Notes under the pieces: generated by a model | Database searches by the model: none | What the model was told of the DNA's origin: nothing | What the model saw: only the letters and a program-made list of their open reading frames with translations | Position numbers and translations under genes: made by a program | Source of the DNA: Burkholderia sp. PAMC 26561 | GTDB taxonomy: Bacteria; Pseudomonadota; Gammaproteobacteria; Burkholderiales; Burkholderiaceae | Direction: 5' to 3' | Assembly: GCF_001557535.2 (NCBI RefSeq) | Contig: NZ_CP014311.1 | Coordinates: 1-64,000, forward strand | DNA length: 64,000 bases | In this document: piece after piece, positions 25,059 through 34,783 of the stretch | Layout: the number at the start of each line of letters is the position of its first letter | Numbering within the stretch: the first letter of the stretch is position 1

Positions 25059-28000
25059 ATGCAGAGAGATCTGTTTTCGTTTGTGCCCGATTGGTACGCG
25101 CCGCTTCGGTCGACCGTGAGCTTGGGTTCACAGGCCGCGCCGGTCGCGCACCAAGGGGAGCTTCACGCCGCGAGGCGCTTGCACCTTGGCCAGTTCTTCA
25201 CGCCGGATGCCTTGGCCGCGTTCATGTGGAGTTTCGTGAGCGGCTGGAATATTCCCCGAAAAATCCGCATCCTGGACAATTCGGTGGGGTCGGGGCGCCT
25301 GTTGCAGTTTGCAGATCCCGAGCAGCACGCGGTGTATGGGATCGACGTTCATGCCGACGTCATATCTCGATGTCAGAGCACGTTCGAGGCGGCAGGTTTC
25401 GAGTGCGTATTTCGGCAAGCCGGGATGGAGGATATCCAACCGACCCGCTTCGATATCGCCCTCATCAATCCGCCGTTTTCGATCCACCTCGAATCGCCGC
25501 ACCTGAAGCCGTTCGCTTGCACGACGTGGGGCCGGTACGGCGCTCATACGAGCGCGTTGAGTCACGAATATGCGGTGTATCAGGCGCTTGACGCGGCCAA
25601 CATCGTTGTTGCGCTGTTGCCATTGACTACCGCGCAAGCGATGGTCACGGGCGATCGGGATGATGAAGCGGCGCGGCGCGCTGCTGGTCTGTTCGAGTTG
25701 CCGCCCGATGCCTTCAAGGAAGAGGGTGCAAACGTGCGAACCGCTATCGTGGTGTTTGATCGATATCGCAGTCGGCCGCACAGTTGTATCAGCACGGTCG
25801 TCTCTGACCTGAACTGCGCCGCGCCGGACCTCGGCCTGCACTACGAGGATCGAACCTTTGGCGAAGCGAGACTGAGGCTGCAAAAGCTTGACGACAGCGA
25901 GCCATTCATCACTCGGCCGGTCACGGGCGACACCGCGGTCGCGATCTCGCACGATGGCCGCAAGATTCGCCTCGGGTTTGCCTGTGGATTTACCGAAGCG
26001 ATGGTACTCAATCGCGTCCTTCACTCTCGCATCTATTCGCGCGACGGTCATCGACTGCCGCGTGGTTTTCGGTATGCGGGTCAAGGGTTGCTGGACATGG
26101 AGACGTATCTCGTCCAGCCAAACCCATTGACTGCGCTCGATGAGCTATTCGGAAGGATCCGCGCTGCGGGTGGCGTGCCGATGTTCAAACCTGGCTTTCT
26201 TGAGCACTTTGCACGACGGGTGAGACGCAGCGAGCGGCAGGCAACGCCGCTTCGACACGTCGCATGGACCACCGGTACAGGGTCGCTCGACTCGGTCACG
26301 GGGACCGCCAAGCAAACGCATGTCGTCGATGCGACCAAGTGGGGCAGCCCACTCATCAAAGCCGGCCAAGATGTGGCTTTCACGCGCGATGACGATGGTC
26401 GTTACCGCTACGCTGTGCATGGCACGTCTTATTGGCTCTCTGTCGACGAGTTGAACGCGCGGTTTGCGGTCGACAATGTGTCCGAGGGCTGGGAGGTCGT
26501 GCACGAAGGGCTGTTAGCAAAGTATCCGCAACAGGCTAACGCGTTGCGCAGCAGAGTCGAAGCACTGGGAATTGATCGATGGCTCGATTGGGAATTCCAG
26601 ACGGATGACCTGATCGAAACGCTTCTGAAGCCGTCAGGCTGCGTCATCGCGTGGGAGCAGGGTTGCGGAAAGTCCAGGCTTTCCATCGCACTGATTCTCG
26701 CATCGGGCGTCAAGCACGGTCTCATCGTTGTGGAATCTCGATTGATCGAAGAGATGCTCAGCGAAATCGCCTTGCTGCCGATATCGCCGGATGAGGTGAA
26801 GGTTATCGGGAGCGCAGACGATCTGGTTGAACTGAAGCGCATCAATCTGATCTCTTACGAGCGATTGCGGATGCCGGTCGATAGGGCAGGTTCGAAGCGT
26901 GTTACATACGCGCATCGGCTTCGCCGGCGGATTGGTTTGCTGGTCGCCGATGAAGGCGAAAGGCTTGCCAACCCAACGAGCGACCAAAGCCAAGCGCTTT
27001 GGGAGCTTTCGGCACGGCGTCGTTTCGTGCTCACGGGGTCGCCAATCCCCAACTACCCAAGAGACGCCTTTGGGCTGATCGCATTTACGGGTGGTGACGG
27101 GACCGCGGCGCAGCGGTATGGCTACAGGGTCGGCTACCTCGAGCCGAACTGGATCAAGTCGGTCGAGTATGCGATGCGAGGCGTTGACCGGTTTCGCGAT
27201 GATTTCGTCGTGCTTGAGTGGGTGACGTGGCAATTTGCGGAGAGCCTGCAGGAAGGGGCGAAACGCGAGGTGCCTAAGATCGGGAACCTTCACGGCTATC
27301 GGGCAATGCTGGCGCCGCATATCAAGCGGCGGCTGGTTGCTGAACCCGAGGTTGCGAAGTACATCCAAATCGATCCGCCCGAGTTCGAGGTGAACACGGT
27401 GCAGTGGGACCGCGAGCACTTGGCGGTATACCTGCGTGCGGCCGACGAGTTTGCGGACTGGTACCGCCAATCAAGGAGCGACACGAAAGCGTGCAATCTC
27501 GTGACGATCCTCGCGCGCATTCGCGCAGTGCACTTCGCCGCCAACTATCCGCAGTTCGGCATGGAAGGTGTCGATGGTGTGCTTCGCTTGACCAGCAAGC
27601 AACGTGCGGTGATTGCGAGGATGAAGGCCATTGCGCAGGAAGGCAAAAAGGCAATTGTTTTCGCCGAGAACCCGGGCGTGCTTGATCTGATCGCGCGCGA
27701 GCTCGGCGCGGACGGCGTGGAGACTGTACGTTTTCATGGCGAAATCCCAATCAAGAAGCGCGTGGCCGACAAGGACAAGCGGTTTTTGACGGGGTCGGCG
27801 ACGGGCCTACTCGCAACCAAAGCATCGGGGCGAGCGGGCTACAACCTGCCCAACGCTGACTACATCCTGTTCTATGACCGGTCGTGGACGTGGCGCATCG
27901 AATACCAGGCGATGCGACGTGCATTGCGCTGGAATCGCAAAGGCGTCTTGAAGGTCGAGTACTTTCATTTGCCGGGAAGCATCGATGTCTACCAGGACCA

Positions 28001-28178
28001 GATGGTTGCGCACAAACGCGATGCAACGCAGGCGGGACTGGACTGGACGACACCGGAACTTGAAGACGAGACGTTTCTGCACATGGACTCGTTGCTTGAC
28101 CGGTTCGTCGATGATCTGGCGCTTCTCGCTGACGCAACAGCCGGCGAAATGCGCAAACTGTTAAAGGAGGCTGCATGA
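25059..28178 (+). CDS. Fused N6-adenine DNA methyltransferase and SNF2-type helicase
   Basis: 1039 residues from ATG 25059; a GTG nine bases upstream is less likely. The methyltransferase part has motif I DNSVGSGRLLQFA (about 73) and motif IV NPPF (about 137). The helicase part has Walker A GCGKSRLSIAL (about 534), a DEGE box in LLVADEGERL (about 628), motif III FVLTGSPIPN, and motif VI QAMRRALRWNRKG (about 949). A single chain combining both activities resembles phage- and plasmid-borne methylase/helicase fusions and could modify or remodel entering DNA, or restrict it. No separate nuclease domain is visible. Confidence 0.88.
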   Translation: MQRDLFSFVPDWYAPLRSTVSLGSQAAPVAHQGELHAARRLHLGQFFTPDALAAFMWSFVSGWNIPRKIRILDNSVGSGRLLQFADPEQHAVYGIDVHADVISRCQSTFEAAGFECVFRQAGMEDIQPTRFDIALINPPFSIHLESPHLKPFACTTWGRYGAHTSALSHEYAVYQALDAANIVVALLPLTTAQAMVTGDRDDEAARRAAGLFELPPDAFKEEGANVRTAIVVFDRYRSRPHSCISTVVSDLNCAAPDLGLHYEDRTFGEARLRLQKLDDSEPFITRPVTGDTAVAISHDGRKIRLGFACGFTEAMVLNRVLHSRIYSRDGHRLPRGFRYAGQGLLDMETYLVQPNPLTALDELFGRIRAAGGVPMFKPGFLEHFARRVRRSERQATPLRHVAWTTGTGSLDSVTGTAKQTHVVDATKWGSPLIKAGQDVAFTRDDDGRYRYAVHGTSYWLSVDELNARFAVDNVSEGWEVVHEGLLAKYPQQANALRSRVEALGIDRWLDWEFQTDDLIETLLKPSGCVIAWEQGCGKSRLSIALILASGVKHGLIVVESRLIEEMLSEIALLPISPDEVKVIGSADDLVELKRINLISYERLRMPVDRAGSKRVTYAHRLRRRIGLLVADEGERLANPTSDQSQALWELSARRRFVLTGSPIPNYPRDAFGLIAFTGGDGTAAQRYGYRVGYLEPNWIKSVEYAMRGVDRFRDDFVVLEWVTWQFAESLQEGAKREVPKIGNLHGYRAMLAPHIKRRLVAEPEVAKYIQIDPPEFEVNTVQWDREHLAVYLRAADEFADWYRQSRSDTKACNLVTILARIRAVHFAANYPQFGMEGVDGVLRLTSKQRAVIARMKAIAQEGKKAIVFAENPGVLDLIARELGADGVETVRFHGEIPIKKRVADKDKRFLTGSATGLLATKASGRAGYNLPNADYILFYDRSWTWRIEYQAMRRALRWNRKGVLKVEYFHLPGSIDVYQDQMVAHKRDATQAGLDWTTPELEDETFLHMDSLLDRFVDDLALLADATAGEMRKLLKEAA

Positions 28179-28414
28179 AAAGTACGAATGTGGATGTTGT
28201 GGTCGGTGAAAGCACGGTCACGGTTAAGCGTGAAGGATCAAACCGGGCGGTGCTGGCCAAGATTCTCGGCACGGTGCAAGCCGACGGGATCGAGGTGATC
28301 TGCCTCGACCGGTTGGTACACGAGAGCCATGAGTCGAAGTTTGGCGAGTGGGCGCTTGCAGGGGCGGTGACGACGCTTCTGTCTCGGCCGATCGCAACTG
28401 CGGTTGCGGTGTAA
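28175..28414 (+). CDS. Small hypothetical protein (79 aa)
   Basis: Its ATG overlaps the stop of the methyltransferase-helicase gene (ATGA), so it is made from the same message. Alpha/beta, with VDVVVGESTVTVKREGSN and a C-terminal hydrophobic AGAVTTLLSRPIATAVAV. A small accessory subunit of the enzyme before it is plausible. Confidence 0.6.
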   Translation: MKSTNVDVVVGESTVTVKREGSNRAVLAKILGTVQADGIEVICLDRLVHESHESKFGEWALAGAVTTLLSRPIATAVAV

Positions 28415-28456
28415 GATTGGATCGGCAGCTGACCACTGCCATAGTGTCCTTTTGTC

Positions 28457-28485
28457 AAAACCCGGCCTAATGCCGGGTTTTTTTT
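28457..28485 (+). terminator. Intrinsic terminator
   Basis: CCCGGC/GCCGGG with A- and T-runs, loop CTAAT. Ends the unit of the DNA-modification genes. Confidence 0.88.
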
Positions 28486-28918
28486 GCCTCCGCCTTTGAG
28501 GGAACCTATCGACAAGTAGGTCAGTATGTGCAACTTCTTGCGTTGTCTCGGTAAAAAGTTGTGGTGACGATTCGTGCTAAGGCCTATATGTTGGGATGTA
28601 GCGTGTTGCGGGGAGGCGCGGAAAAGCTAAAGAAGGCGTCAAATGCCTCAGTGTTCAGTTTACGCATATTTTTCGCATGCCGGCAAGGTTGGACTATGCC
28701 CTTCCATTCCTACCGGACGCTGTCACGATGACAATATCTGTACCCGAGCTGGAATGCCCTAGTGAGATGGATCGCGCCGGTATGCGGTGTGGACTCCCCT
28801 ACGGCCACCGCGTCATCTGCCACTTGCGACCATAGGCGACGGAGCTTGGTCCTTGCTCAAAAGGGCTGGAGTGCTGCTTTTGCACGATTGCGCCCTCGCG
28901 GCGCGATATGTTGCCCAT
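28486..28918. other. Intergenic region, nothing clear
   Basis: About 430 bp between convergent units. It has no repeat or gene I can support and likely marks the border of the cargo. Confidence 0.35.
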
Positions 28919-29296
28919 TCACCAACGCCGGCGATCGTTACAGTCGTGCCAACGGCAATCTTCGCGGTGCCGCTCTTCCCATTCACGCCGGCGCCACTCC
29001 CTTTCACGCCAATCGGGCCCGTAATAGGTCCCTGGGGGACCGTAAGATGAAGCTCCTGGCGGCACACCATAGATAACGGGCGGCGCACCGTAGACCACTG
29101 GAGGCGCGCCGTACACGACAGGCGGGGCTTCATAGATCACCGGCGGTGGTCCGTACACGACCGGGGGCGGCGCATACCGCGGTGCAGGCGCGTAGATTCC
29201 CACACCGACGTCGATATGTGCCGATGCAGGCACCGATATGCATAACGAGGCAATTAACATCATCGCCCACGACGCTAGCTTCAACTTTGTAATCAC
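28919..29296 (-). CDS. Exported Pro/Tyr-rich repeat protein
   Basis: 125 residues. Residues 1-26 are a clear signal peptide ending ASA|H. Residues about 36-85 are tandem PPVVYG-type hexads (PPVVYGPPPVIYEAPPVVYG and so on). The C-terminus is highly charged (REREWRRREWEERHRED). Similar short periplasmic repeat proteins are common in Burkholderia chromosomes, which suggests capture from the chromosome. No enzymatic function is expected. Confidence 0.75.
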   Translation of the reverse strand: MITKLKLASWAMMLIASLCISVPASAHIDVGVGIYAPAPRYAPPPVVYGPPPVIYEAPPVVYGAPPVVYGAPPVIYGVPPGASSYGPPGTYYGPDWREREWRRREWEERHREDCRWHDCNDRRRW

Positions 29297-29759
29297 TGAT
29301 AATCCTCGGACACGATGAAGCCTTTTTAGAGCCGATGCGGCGGCGAAATGTAAGCCAAGGGGGCCAAACCCAGCTCACGCCCACGATTAGTTAACGGCAC
29401 GACACCGTGAGCGTGGACAAGGCGAGCTGTTAGAAATGTAAGTAAATGTCTGAGCGTGCCTCTCTCCAAATACGGGATCGGAGATGATTCCGGTTATACG
29501 TTGGCAAGGAGCGGTCAGACGCGGACCATAGGCTCAGGGGATGATCGTTGAGGCTGGCAGTTGAGGGCTGGTCTGTTGATCTTGACGGCGCATCGACCCC
29601 TACGGCACCTGTCGGCCCGATCGAAGCGTTGTTGCGACATGTGTTGAGCGAATCGCGAGAGTCCCGAGTCGGCCACTTTCGGACATTCGGCAGCCGACCG
29701 AGGATTGGCGACAATTGTTAAACTCGCAACAGGAAAACGTCTCACCGGGTGGAATCGGA
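29297..29759. other. Intergenic region, nothing clear
   Basis: About 460 bp between a minus-strand and a plus-strand gene. A GGCGCATCGACCCC string at about 29588 lacks a partner for a stem. No promoter I can defend. Confidence 0.35.
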
Positions 29760-30476
29760 ATGAGTTACGCCAAGGAATTCTTTGACCTTCAGCTCAAGTT
29801 CGCCGGAAGAGTCTCGGAGCTAGGACCCATCGCGTTGCCGGTGGCTCTTCTTGACTTCACGAATCTGTACGTGCGGTTCGTTGGTGATCGAAAATTCGAT
29901 AGCAATAGTCCGGTCTGGACAGCTTATGTGGCAGGGTTGGGGCGCGAGACCGATCTACGCGAATGGACGTACCGCTTTTACCGTCATCTGCCCCATCGGG
30001 TTCAGCCCGCAACGGTTGTCGCGACGTTCGGATGTTTCTCGTACGCTATTGAGGATGCGGACCGAATTCGGCTTCATTTCCATAACGCCGATGAGGAGCG
30101 TTATGCTCCATTGAGCGAGGAGCGCTTGGCCTCCCGGTTATCTGAGCTGACTTCGCTTATAAACCACGTCCGCTCACAGCACAGGGAGGTCAGGCGAGTA
30201 GCCGGGGTCTCGTGGCTATACAACTTGCCAGCCTATAGACGGTTATTTCCTGAGTGCTACATCGCGACGGCGACGGTGGCAGAAAACAGGTTCCGCAATA
30301 TGCCCCTCTGGGGGCAATTTCTGAACCGCCATGGGCACATTAGGAAAGACGCTGTGGCGCTATTCACTCGGCGGCTTACCGACCAGACCAGCATGAATGA
30401 GCTTGCACAATGTTTCCCGCTACAACCGCTTTCCGTAGCCGCGTCGATCGAAGCTTTCCACCAGTTCTATGCATAG
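29760..30476 (+). CDS. Hypothetical protein (238 aa)
   Basis: Soluble and helical, beginning MSYAKEFFDLQLKF. The frame is open to a TTG at 29715, but ATG 29760 is preferred because GGTGGA lies upstream. It contains SWLYNLPAYRRLFPECYI, which suggests a compact fold but no family I know. It is in the cargo stretch with two other unknowns. Confidence 0.55.
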   Translation: MSYAKEFFDLQLKFAGRVSELGPIALPVALLDFTNLYVRFVGDRKFDSNSPVWTAYVAGLGRETDLREWTYRFYRHLPHRVQPATVVATFGCFSYAIEDADRIRLHFHNADEERYAPLSEERLASRLSELTSLINHVRSQHREVRRVAGVSWLYNLPAYRRLFPECYIATATVAENRFRNMPLWGQFLNRHGHIRKDAVALFTRRLTDQTSMNELAQCFPLQPLSVAASIEAFHQFYA

Positions 30477-30567
30477 AACTAACTTTGGCAACCGGCCAGA
30501 CGCGGTCATTGGACTGATGGTGCTAGATTGACGACAATCTGAAGCACCAAACTTTGGGCAATCCGAC

Positions 30568-31212
30568 ATGATTGTTAAGTTCATCCTCGAAATCATCGAT
30601 GCAGCCACGGCATGCCCTTCAAAGAGCTTTGCGATCGAACTGCCAGATCCGTCTGTCATTTCCTCTTTACTGGAGGACGAAGGGTTTGATGCACGTTGTG
30701 TCTATGAGTTAGACGCCCACGAGGCGACTAGAATCTCAGCGCATTTCGGTTTCTCGGTTGGAGAATCGGCCTCAGCGATTCTGAGACCCCGTCATTGGCT
30801 TGATGACCTTCCTTACCAAGTCCACACAAATCGGGAGCTTGCGCTGATGCTAGACGGTGTCAAACCCTTTGCCGCTTTCGCCGGCGAATATCCACCGCTG
30901 ACGGACGTCAGTGTGATTCCAGAGCGGCTACTCGACCGTTATGTGGCGGCTGGACGATTTGTAAAGAGAGAGTACGTCGGAATGAAGGTTTTCAGAGGCC
31001 ACCGTACAAGACGCGTATTGTATGCGCGACCTGACGAAGCGTGGCGGATTGACGCCTATATACTTCTTCTGCATACAGGAGAAGTAACTGGCTGGAACGA
31101 ATCGCTTGAACGCATGGAGGGGTTCCTTCTAGGTTACGAGGAGTGGCAGGCAGACGCATACATTCGCGCGGCCAAGGCACGAACGGGTGCGAGCCAGCAA
31201 AATACTTCATGA
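30568..31212 (+). CDS. Hypothetical protein (214 aa)
   Basis: Soluble. The first 100 residues are alpha/beta (FEARCVYELDAHEATRISAH-like pattern), the second half is more polar with WRIDAYILLLHTGEVTGWNE. About 90 bp after the previous gene, which may share its transcript. No family recognised. Confidence 0.5.
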   Translation: MIVKFILEIIDAATACPSKSFAIELPDPSVISSLLEDEGFDARCVYELDAHEATRISAHFGFSVGESASAILRPRHWLDDLPYQVHTNRELALMLDGVKPFAAFAGEYPPLTDVSVIPERLLDRYVAAGRFVKREYVGMKVFRGHRTRRVLYARPDEAWRIDAYILLLHTGEVTGWNESLERMEGFLLGYEEWQADAYIRAAKARTGASQQNTS

Positions 31213-31401
31213 CTGGCGACGGTAGTAAATTGCTGTTCCTCCCGCCATAGGGTACATCGAATGTCTCGTCTTGCGGAATTCGACTGATTGCTCACGGTCG
31301 CCTGCGGAATTTCGACATGGGACCGGGTTCGGCCGCAAGCGGTCCTTCAATACCGTGACTTAGATCGTTGACAGCAAATGGAAAATCGTTTCTTAAATTG
31401 G

Positions 31402-31830
31402 CTAATCGACTTGGGCTATACCTTTTACGAGAATCCTTCCTTGCTGGTCAACCACGTAAAAAACCTTTATTGATTCACCTGGATTTGCATGAAAACTCGC
31501 GGGATATTCTACGTCTAGCCCTTCGACGCGAAATACGAACGACTGCTTCATTAAGAAGCCGCCTTTGGGGCCAGGCCTAAGCCACGAAAGTTTATCGATA
31601 GTCACAACTGCTTGACGTATCGGGGGGATCGGCGACGCCACGTTCACCCTAAATGCCGGAACGATCGCAAGGTGCCACGTCGTTAGAAACAGCGCGAGTG
31701 CTACTAAAAGGGCAGCCACCACTCCGAGTGGTCTTGCCCCTGTGCCTAACGCTTCGCGCACATATATGCGCAGCGCTAAAAGCCGGTTTTCCCTACCCGA
31801 ACGAACCATGGGGTCACGGAAATTTGTCAT
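31402..31830 (-). CDS. Membrane-anchored hypothetical protein (142 aa)
   Basis: One membrane helix (GVVAALLVALALFLTTWHLAI, about 35-57) after a basic cytoplasmic segment, followed by an outside domain of about 85 residues with beta character. Type II orientation is likely. Function unknown. Cargo stretch. Confidence 0.55.
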   Translation of the reverse strand: MTNFRDPMVRSGRENRLLALRIYVREALGTGARPLGVVAALLVALALFLTTWHLAIVPAFRVNVASPIPPIRQAVVTIDKLSWLRPGPKGGFLMKQSFVFRVEGLDVEYPASFHANPGESIKVFYVVDQQGRILVKGIAQVD

Positions 31831-32105
31831 TATCCAAACGTAAATTTTCGGTGTTGTGCATACCGCTTAACGGCAAATGCTTCCCTTTCTGAAGGCATCG
31901 CAAAATTTGAGATATCACTGTCGGGGATGGCCGTTATCGAGAAACTTCGCTGTCCCTTGTGGGTCGGCTAGAGTCGGTCGCGGAAAGCCCGCTCAGATTC
32001 TGAGCGGAGCGTTTTGCGAAACTTGATTGAAATACATCACGGCCGAGTGCCGGGTTTATGTCGTCGGTGGTTTCGACGGCATCGAAGTGTGTGGCAAGGC
32101 GAAAT

Positions 32106-32558
32106 CTATTCTTCCAATGCGTTTGCAGGGTGGATCAAAAGTTCCACTTCTTCGAATATTTCGTGTGCCAGGACAGCAGGTACTCCCCAGTAGTCGAAAA
32201 TGCCTCCGTCCGCACTATTTTGTCCGCATGTCACGAAGACTCCAGTTCCGAACTTCCGCTTGAGGTGCGTCGCGAGCCATCCTACGAACCCACTGTTATC
32301 CGCACCCTTTGGAAAGTGAAATCGAAAGACCCCGAAAAGGTCTGGACCATGAATTTCACACGGAACAAGTTGACTCCAGATATTGTCGTCGCGCACCAGC
32401 GCAAGAGCATCAGCACGTGCAGCGCTTGGAAACGAGCCGAGTGCAAACTCTTCAAAGGCATAGAGACCTGGATACAATTTAAGGCGCGCAACCTTCATTA
32501 CGGTGCGAAGGCGCAACTCGGTTTGGATAGGAGATTCATGTGAAATATCGACCATCAA
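32106..32558 (-). CDS. DUF6196-like hypothetical protein
   Basis: 150 residues. It resembles a conserved family from memory: ESPIQTELRLRTVMK, LYPGLYAFEEF, NSGFVGWLATHLKRKFGTG and SADGGIFDYWGVPAVLA. Function of the family is unknown. The start may be the second Met (32555). It is the last minus-strand gene before the PRTRC cluster. Confidence 0.6.
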   Translation of the reverse strand: MMVDISHESPIQTELRLRTVMKVARLKLYPGLYAFEEFALGSFPSAARADALALVRDDNIWSQLVPCEIHGPDLFGVFRFHFPKGADNSGFVGWLATHLKRKFGTGVFVTCGQNSADGGIFDYWGVPAVLAHEIFEEVELLIHPANALEE

Positions 32559-32836
32559 ATGCTCCGAGAAAGGAAAGCACGCGGCTGTCTCTTTTGACTT
32601 TTCGAGCAGCGAAGGTCGCTAGTATCCATCGAAACGAAAGGGATCATCTTCGTCGGATACCAAATTCACTTGTCACGAAGAGCAGAGAATGAGGTCTCGG
32701 ATTGTGATTGTCGTACCAATGCTGTCGCGCAGCGGCAGTTGTGCGCAGTCCAGGAGGCTCACCGAAAGACACCATGTTTTGACCACCTTTCTGATCTAGG
32801 CGGGCAGATGTAGCAGGTATTGTTTCACTATCACCC

Positions 32837-32856
32837 GCGTCCCTGACGCATCGACC
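32837..32856 (+). promoter_or_regulatory. GCG stem-loop plus ATCGACC element, copy 4
   Basis: Stem GCGTC/GACGC, loop CCT, then ATCGACC. TATTGT lies 13 nt upstream. Confidence 0.65.
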
Positions 32857-32903
32857 GTCGCCGATCACCTCGGCCAAACCTCTCTTTTCGTTGTTCAACC
32901 CTT

Positions 32904-32933
32904 CGGGAACCTCTCCCGAACGGGCAGGTTCCC
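32904..32933 (+). promoter_or_regulatory. Four-part alternative-fold leader element, copy 5
   Basis: CGGGA/TCCCG hairpin (5 bp) competes with GGGAACC/GGTTCCC (7 bp), which encloses CCCGAACGGG. TTGGAG starts 4 nt after the last arm. Confidence 0.65.
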
Positions 32934-32951
32934 ATTTTGGAGACCTGTCCC

Positions 32952-34697
32952 ATGCAACAACCTACCGCCGTCGAGCAGCAAACTCCCGCAAGCGCCGCAT
33001 TCGTGGCTTCCTTGCTGGCTCAGAAGCAGCCGACATTGCCCCTGAAAGTCATCGTCGTTCGATCAAACCCGCGCAAGTACTTCGACCCTGCCGAAATGGC
33101 CGAGTTGGTGGCGTCCGTTCAGGTGAAAGGCGTCTGTACCCCGATCATCGTGCGTCTGGACGAAGACGGTGTCGTGGTCCTGATCGCCGGCGAACGCAGA
33201 TACAGAGCCGCGATGATTGCTCACGGGGAAGATTACGAGATCCCCGTTACGCTAAAGGAAGTCGATGAGGCCGAAGCGAAGCAGCTCGCCCTTATCGAAA
33301 ACGTGCAGCGCGCCAACATGGCGCCGTCCGAAGAAGCCATTGCTGCGGCCGAGCAAGTTGGCATCTGTAAGGGCGATCGCGAGGAAGCGGCGCGCATGAT
33401 TGGCTGGTCGCTCGCGACTCTCGAAGCGCGACTTGCGCTCATGAACTGCAGCAACGGCGTGTTGGAAGCGCTGAACACCCGCACGATCAAACTCGGTCAT
33501 GCTGAGTTGCTTGCGGCGCTTCCCAAAGAGACACAGGATAAGTTGCTGCCTGTGATCATCAAGGAAGGCAAATCGGTCGGCGAAATCAAGAAAACGATCG
33601 AACAGGTTGCTTGCTCCCTGTCCGCCGCGATCTTCGACAAAACCGATTGCGCAGGCTGCCACCACAATTCGGCCAATCAGGGCGAAATGTTCGGCGAAGC
33701 GATCACGACGGGAAACTGTACGAATCGCGCCTGCTACAACGAGAAGAGCGAGCACCAGCTCGCATCGGTTGTGACGGGGTTGCGCGACGAGTACCCGGTC
33801 GTTCGCATCGTGCGCGCGGGCGATAACGAAACGCGCGTTCAGTTGGCAGTCGACGGCCCTAAAGGCGTCGGCGCGGAACAGGCGATCGCCTGCCACGCGT
33901 GCCAAAACTACGGTGCGGCGGTCAGTGGCCTGCCTGATTCGATGGGCAAGGTCTACAAGGGCCAGTGCTTCGACACCGTCTGCAACATGAAGAAGGTGGC
34001 CGCACGCCTGCAGGCTGAGAAAGCTGCAAGCCAGCCTGTGGTGGCCGAAGCGAAATCCGGTACCGGTGCTCGCGCAGTCCCGGCGAAGAAAACCGCCGGT
34101 GCAACGGGCTCCATTGCTCCTTCCACTAACCCTTCCGTCACAACGGTTGCCGAGTCCGACAAGATGAAGACGTATCGCGTCGCACTTTGGCGCAAAGCGT
34201 TGCGTCGCGAAGTCGGTCGTGATCCGGCGACGGCGCGCAAATACCTGATCGCCATCGTGCTTTCAGGTAACGCGCGCTGCATCGAGGAGCAGACGTTCTC
34301 CGGCATCTGGGAAAAGATGACTGAAGAACGCATCCCCTCGAAGGACGTGACGAAATCGGTGACAGCGGTGCAAGCCGCGTCGGACGAGACGCTCGACAAG
34401 GCCATGATTGGCATCGCTGTGGCTGCGATCGAAGGGTTGGACGTCAGTTACCTCACCCAACTATGCAAGCACCACAAGCTCGATCTGGGTCTGCACTGGA
34501 AGCTCTGCAAGGAGTTTCTTGAACTGATCACGAAGTCGGAAATGATGGTGGTCGCCAACGAGCTCGGTCTTCAGGCCGCGCTTGGCGACAACTTTAAGAA
34601 AGTCTTCGGCAAGTCCAAAACCGAGGTCATCGACGCGCTTCTTGCCGTCGAAGGCTTTGACTACACGGGCAAGCTGCCGAAGGTGCTCAAGTATTAA
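32952..34697 (+). CDS. PRTRC system ParB family protein
   Basis: 581 residues. N-terminal ParB domain: NPRKYFDPAEMAELVASV, TPIIVR and the catalytic-type GERRYRAAM (about 79), then ENVQRANM and a helix-turn-helix region (REEAARMIGWSLATLEARL). Chromosomal ParB proteins use such a domain to bind CTP and clamp DNA. A Cys-rich segment at about 232-270 and again 315-340 (CAGCHH, CTNRACYN, CHACQ, CFDTVC) is the hallmark of the PRTRC type. The C-terminal third is helical. The start at 32952 follows TTTTGGAG. Confidence 0.93.
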   Translation: MQQPTAVEQQTPASAAFVASLLAQKQPTLPLKVIVVRSNPRKYFDPAEMAELVASVQVKGVCTPIIVRLDEDGVVVLIAGERRYRAAMIAHGEDYEIPVTLKEVDEAEAKQLALIENVQRANMAPSEEAIAAAEQVGICKGDREEAARMIGWSLATLEARLALMNCSNGVLEALNTRTIKLGHAELLAALPKETQDKLLPVIIKEGKSVGEIKKTIEQVACSLSAAIFDKTDCAGCHHNSANQGEMFGEAITTGNCTNRACYNEKSEHQLASVVTGLRDEYPVVRIVRAGDNETRVQLAVDGPKGVGAEQAIACHACQNYGAAVSGLPDSMGKVYKGQCFDTVCNMKKVAARLQAEKAASQPVVAEAKSGTGARAVPAKKTAGATGSIAPSTNPSVTTVAESDKMKTYRVALWRKALRREVGRDPATARKYLIAIVLSGNARCIEEQTFSGIWEKMTEERIPSKDVTKSVTAVQAASDETLDKAMIGIAVAAIEGLDVSYLTQLCKHHKLDLGLHWKLCKEFLELITKSEMMVVANELGLQAALGDNFKKVFGKSKTEVIDALLAVEGFDYTGKLPKVLKY

Positions 34698-34700
34698 CCC

Positions 34701-34720
34701 GCGCGTTTCTGCGCATCGAC
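34701..34720 (+). promoter_or_regulatory. GCG stem-loop plus ATCGACC element, copy 5, inside the operon
   Basis: Stem GCGC/GCGC, loop GTTTCT, then ATCGACC; it starts 4 nt after the ParB stop. No -10 sits at the usual distance, so here the element must act in RNA rather than as a promoter. Confidence 0.6.
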
Positions 34721-34739
34721 CGGCTGTTCCATCTCGTTC

Positions 34740-34764
34740 AGACCGCCCTTGTGGCGGTCTTTTT
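34740..34764 (+). terminator. Intrinsic terminator 20 nt before the PRTRC E start
   Basis: AGACCGCC/GGCGGTCT, loop CTTGT, five T. It sits within the PRTRC operon, directly before TAGGAG. Confidence 0.85.
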
Positions 34765-34783
34765 ATTTCTTAGGAGTTTTCCC

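Larger units (their letters stand above)
32559..32951. promoter_or_regulatory. Promoter and leader region of the PRTRC operon
   Basis: Divergent spacer of 393 bp. It holds a -10-like TATTGT (32818-32823), the stem-loop element (32837-32856), a GCCGA/TCGGC hairpin followed by a T-rich run (32860-32888) and the four-part element (32904-32933) before TTTTGGAG. Confidence 0.6.

Noticed and set aside
26634..27470. Long antisense frames inside the methyltransferase-helicase gene
   Set aside because: They are complements of a strongly supported gene and have no domain of their own.
28919..29296. Tandem repeats that could look like a CRISPR array
   Set aside because: Units are 18 bases, directly adjoining and in frame in a signal-peptide protein, with no spacers or cas genes.
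29585..29596. GGCGCATCGACCCC before the 238-aa gene
   Set aside because: The 10-base match is good, but no 5' stem partner exists in the preceding bases and no -10 is at 13-14 nt. May be a decayed copy.
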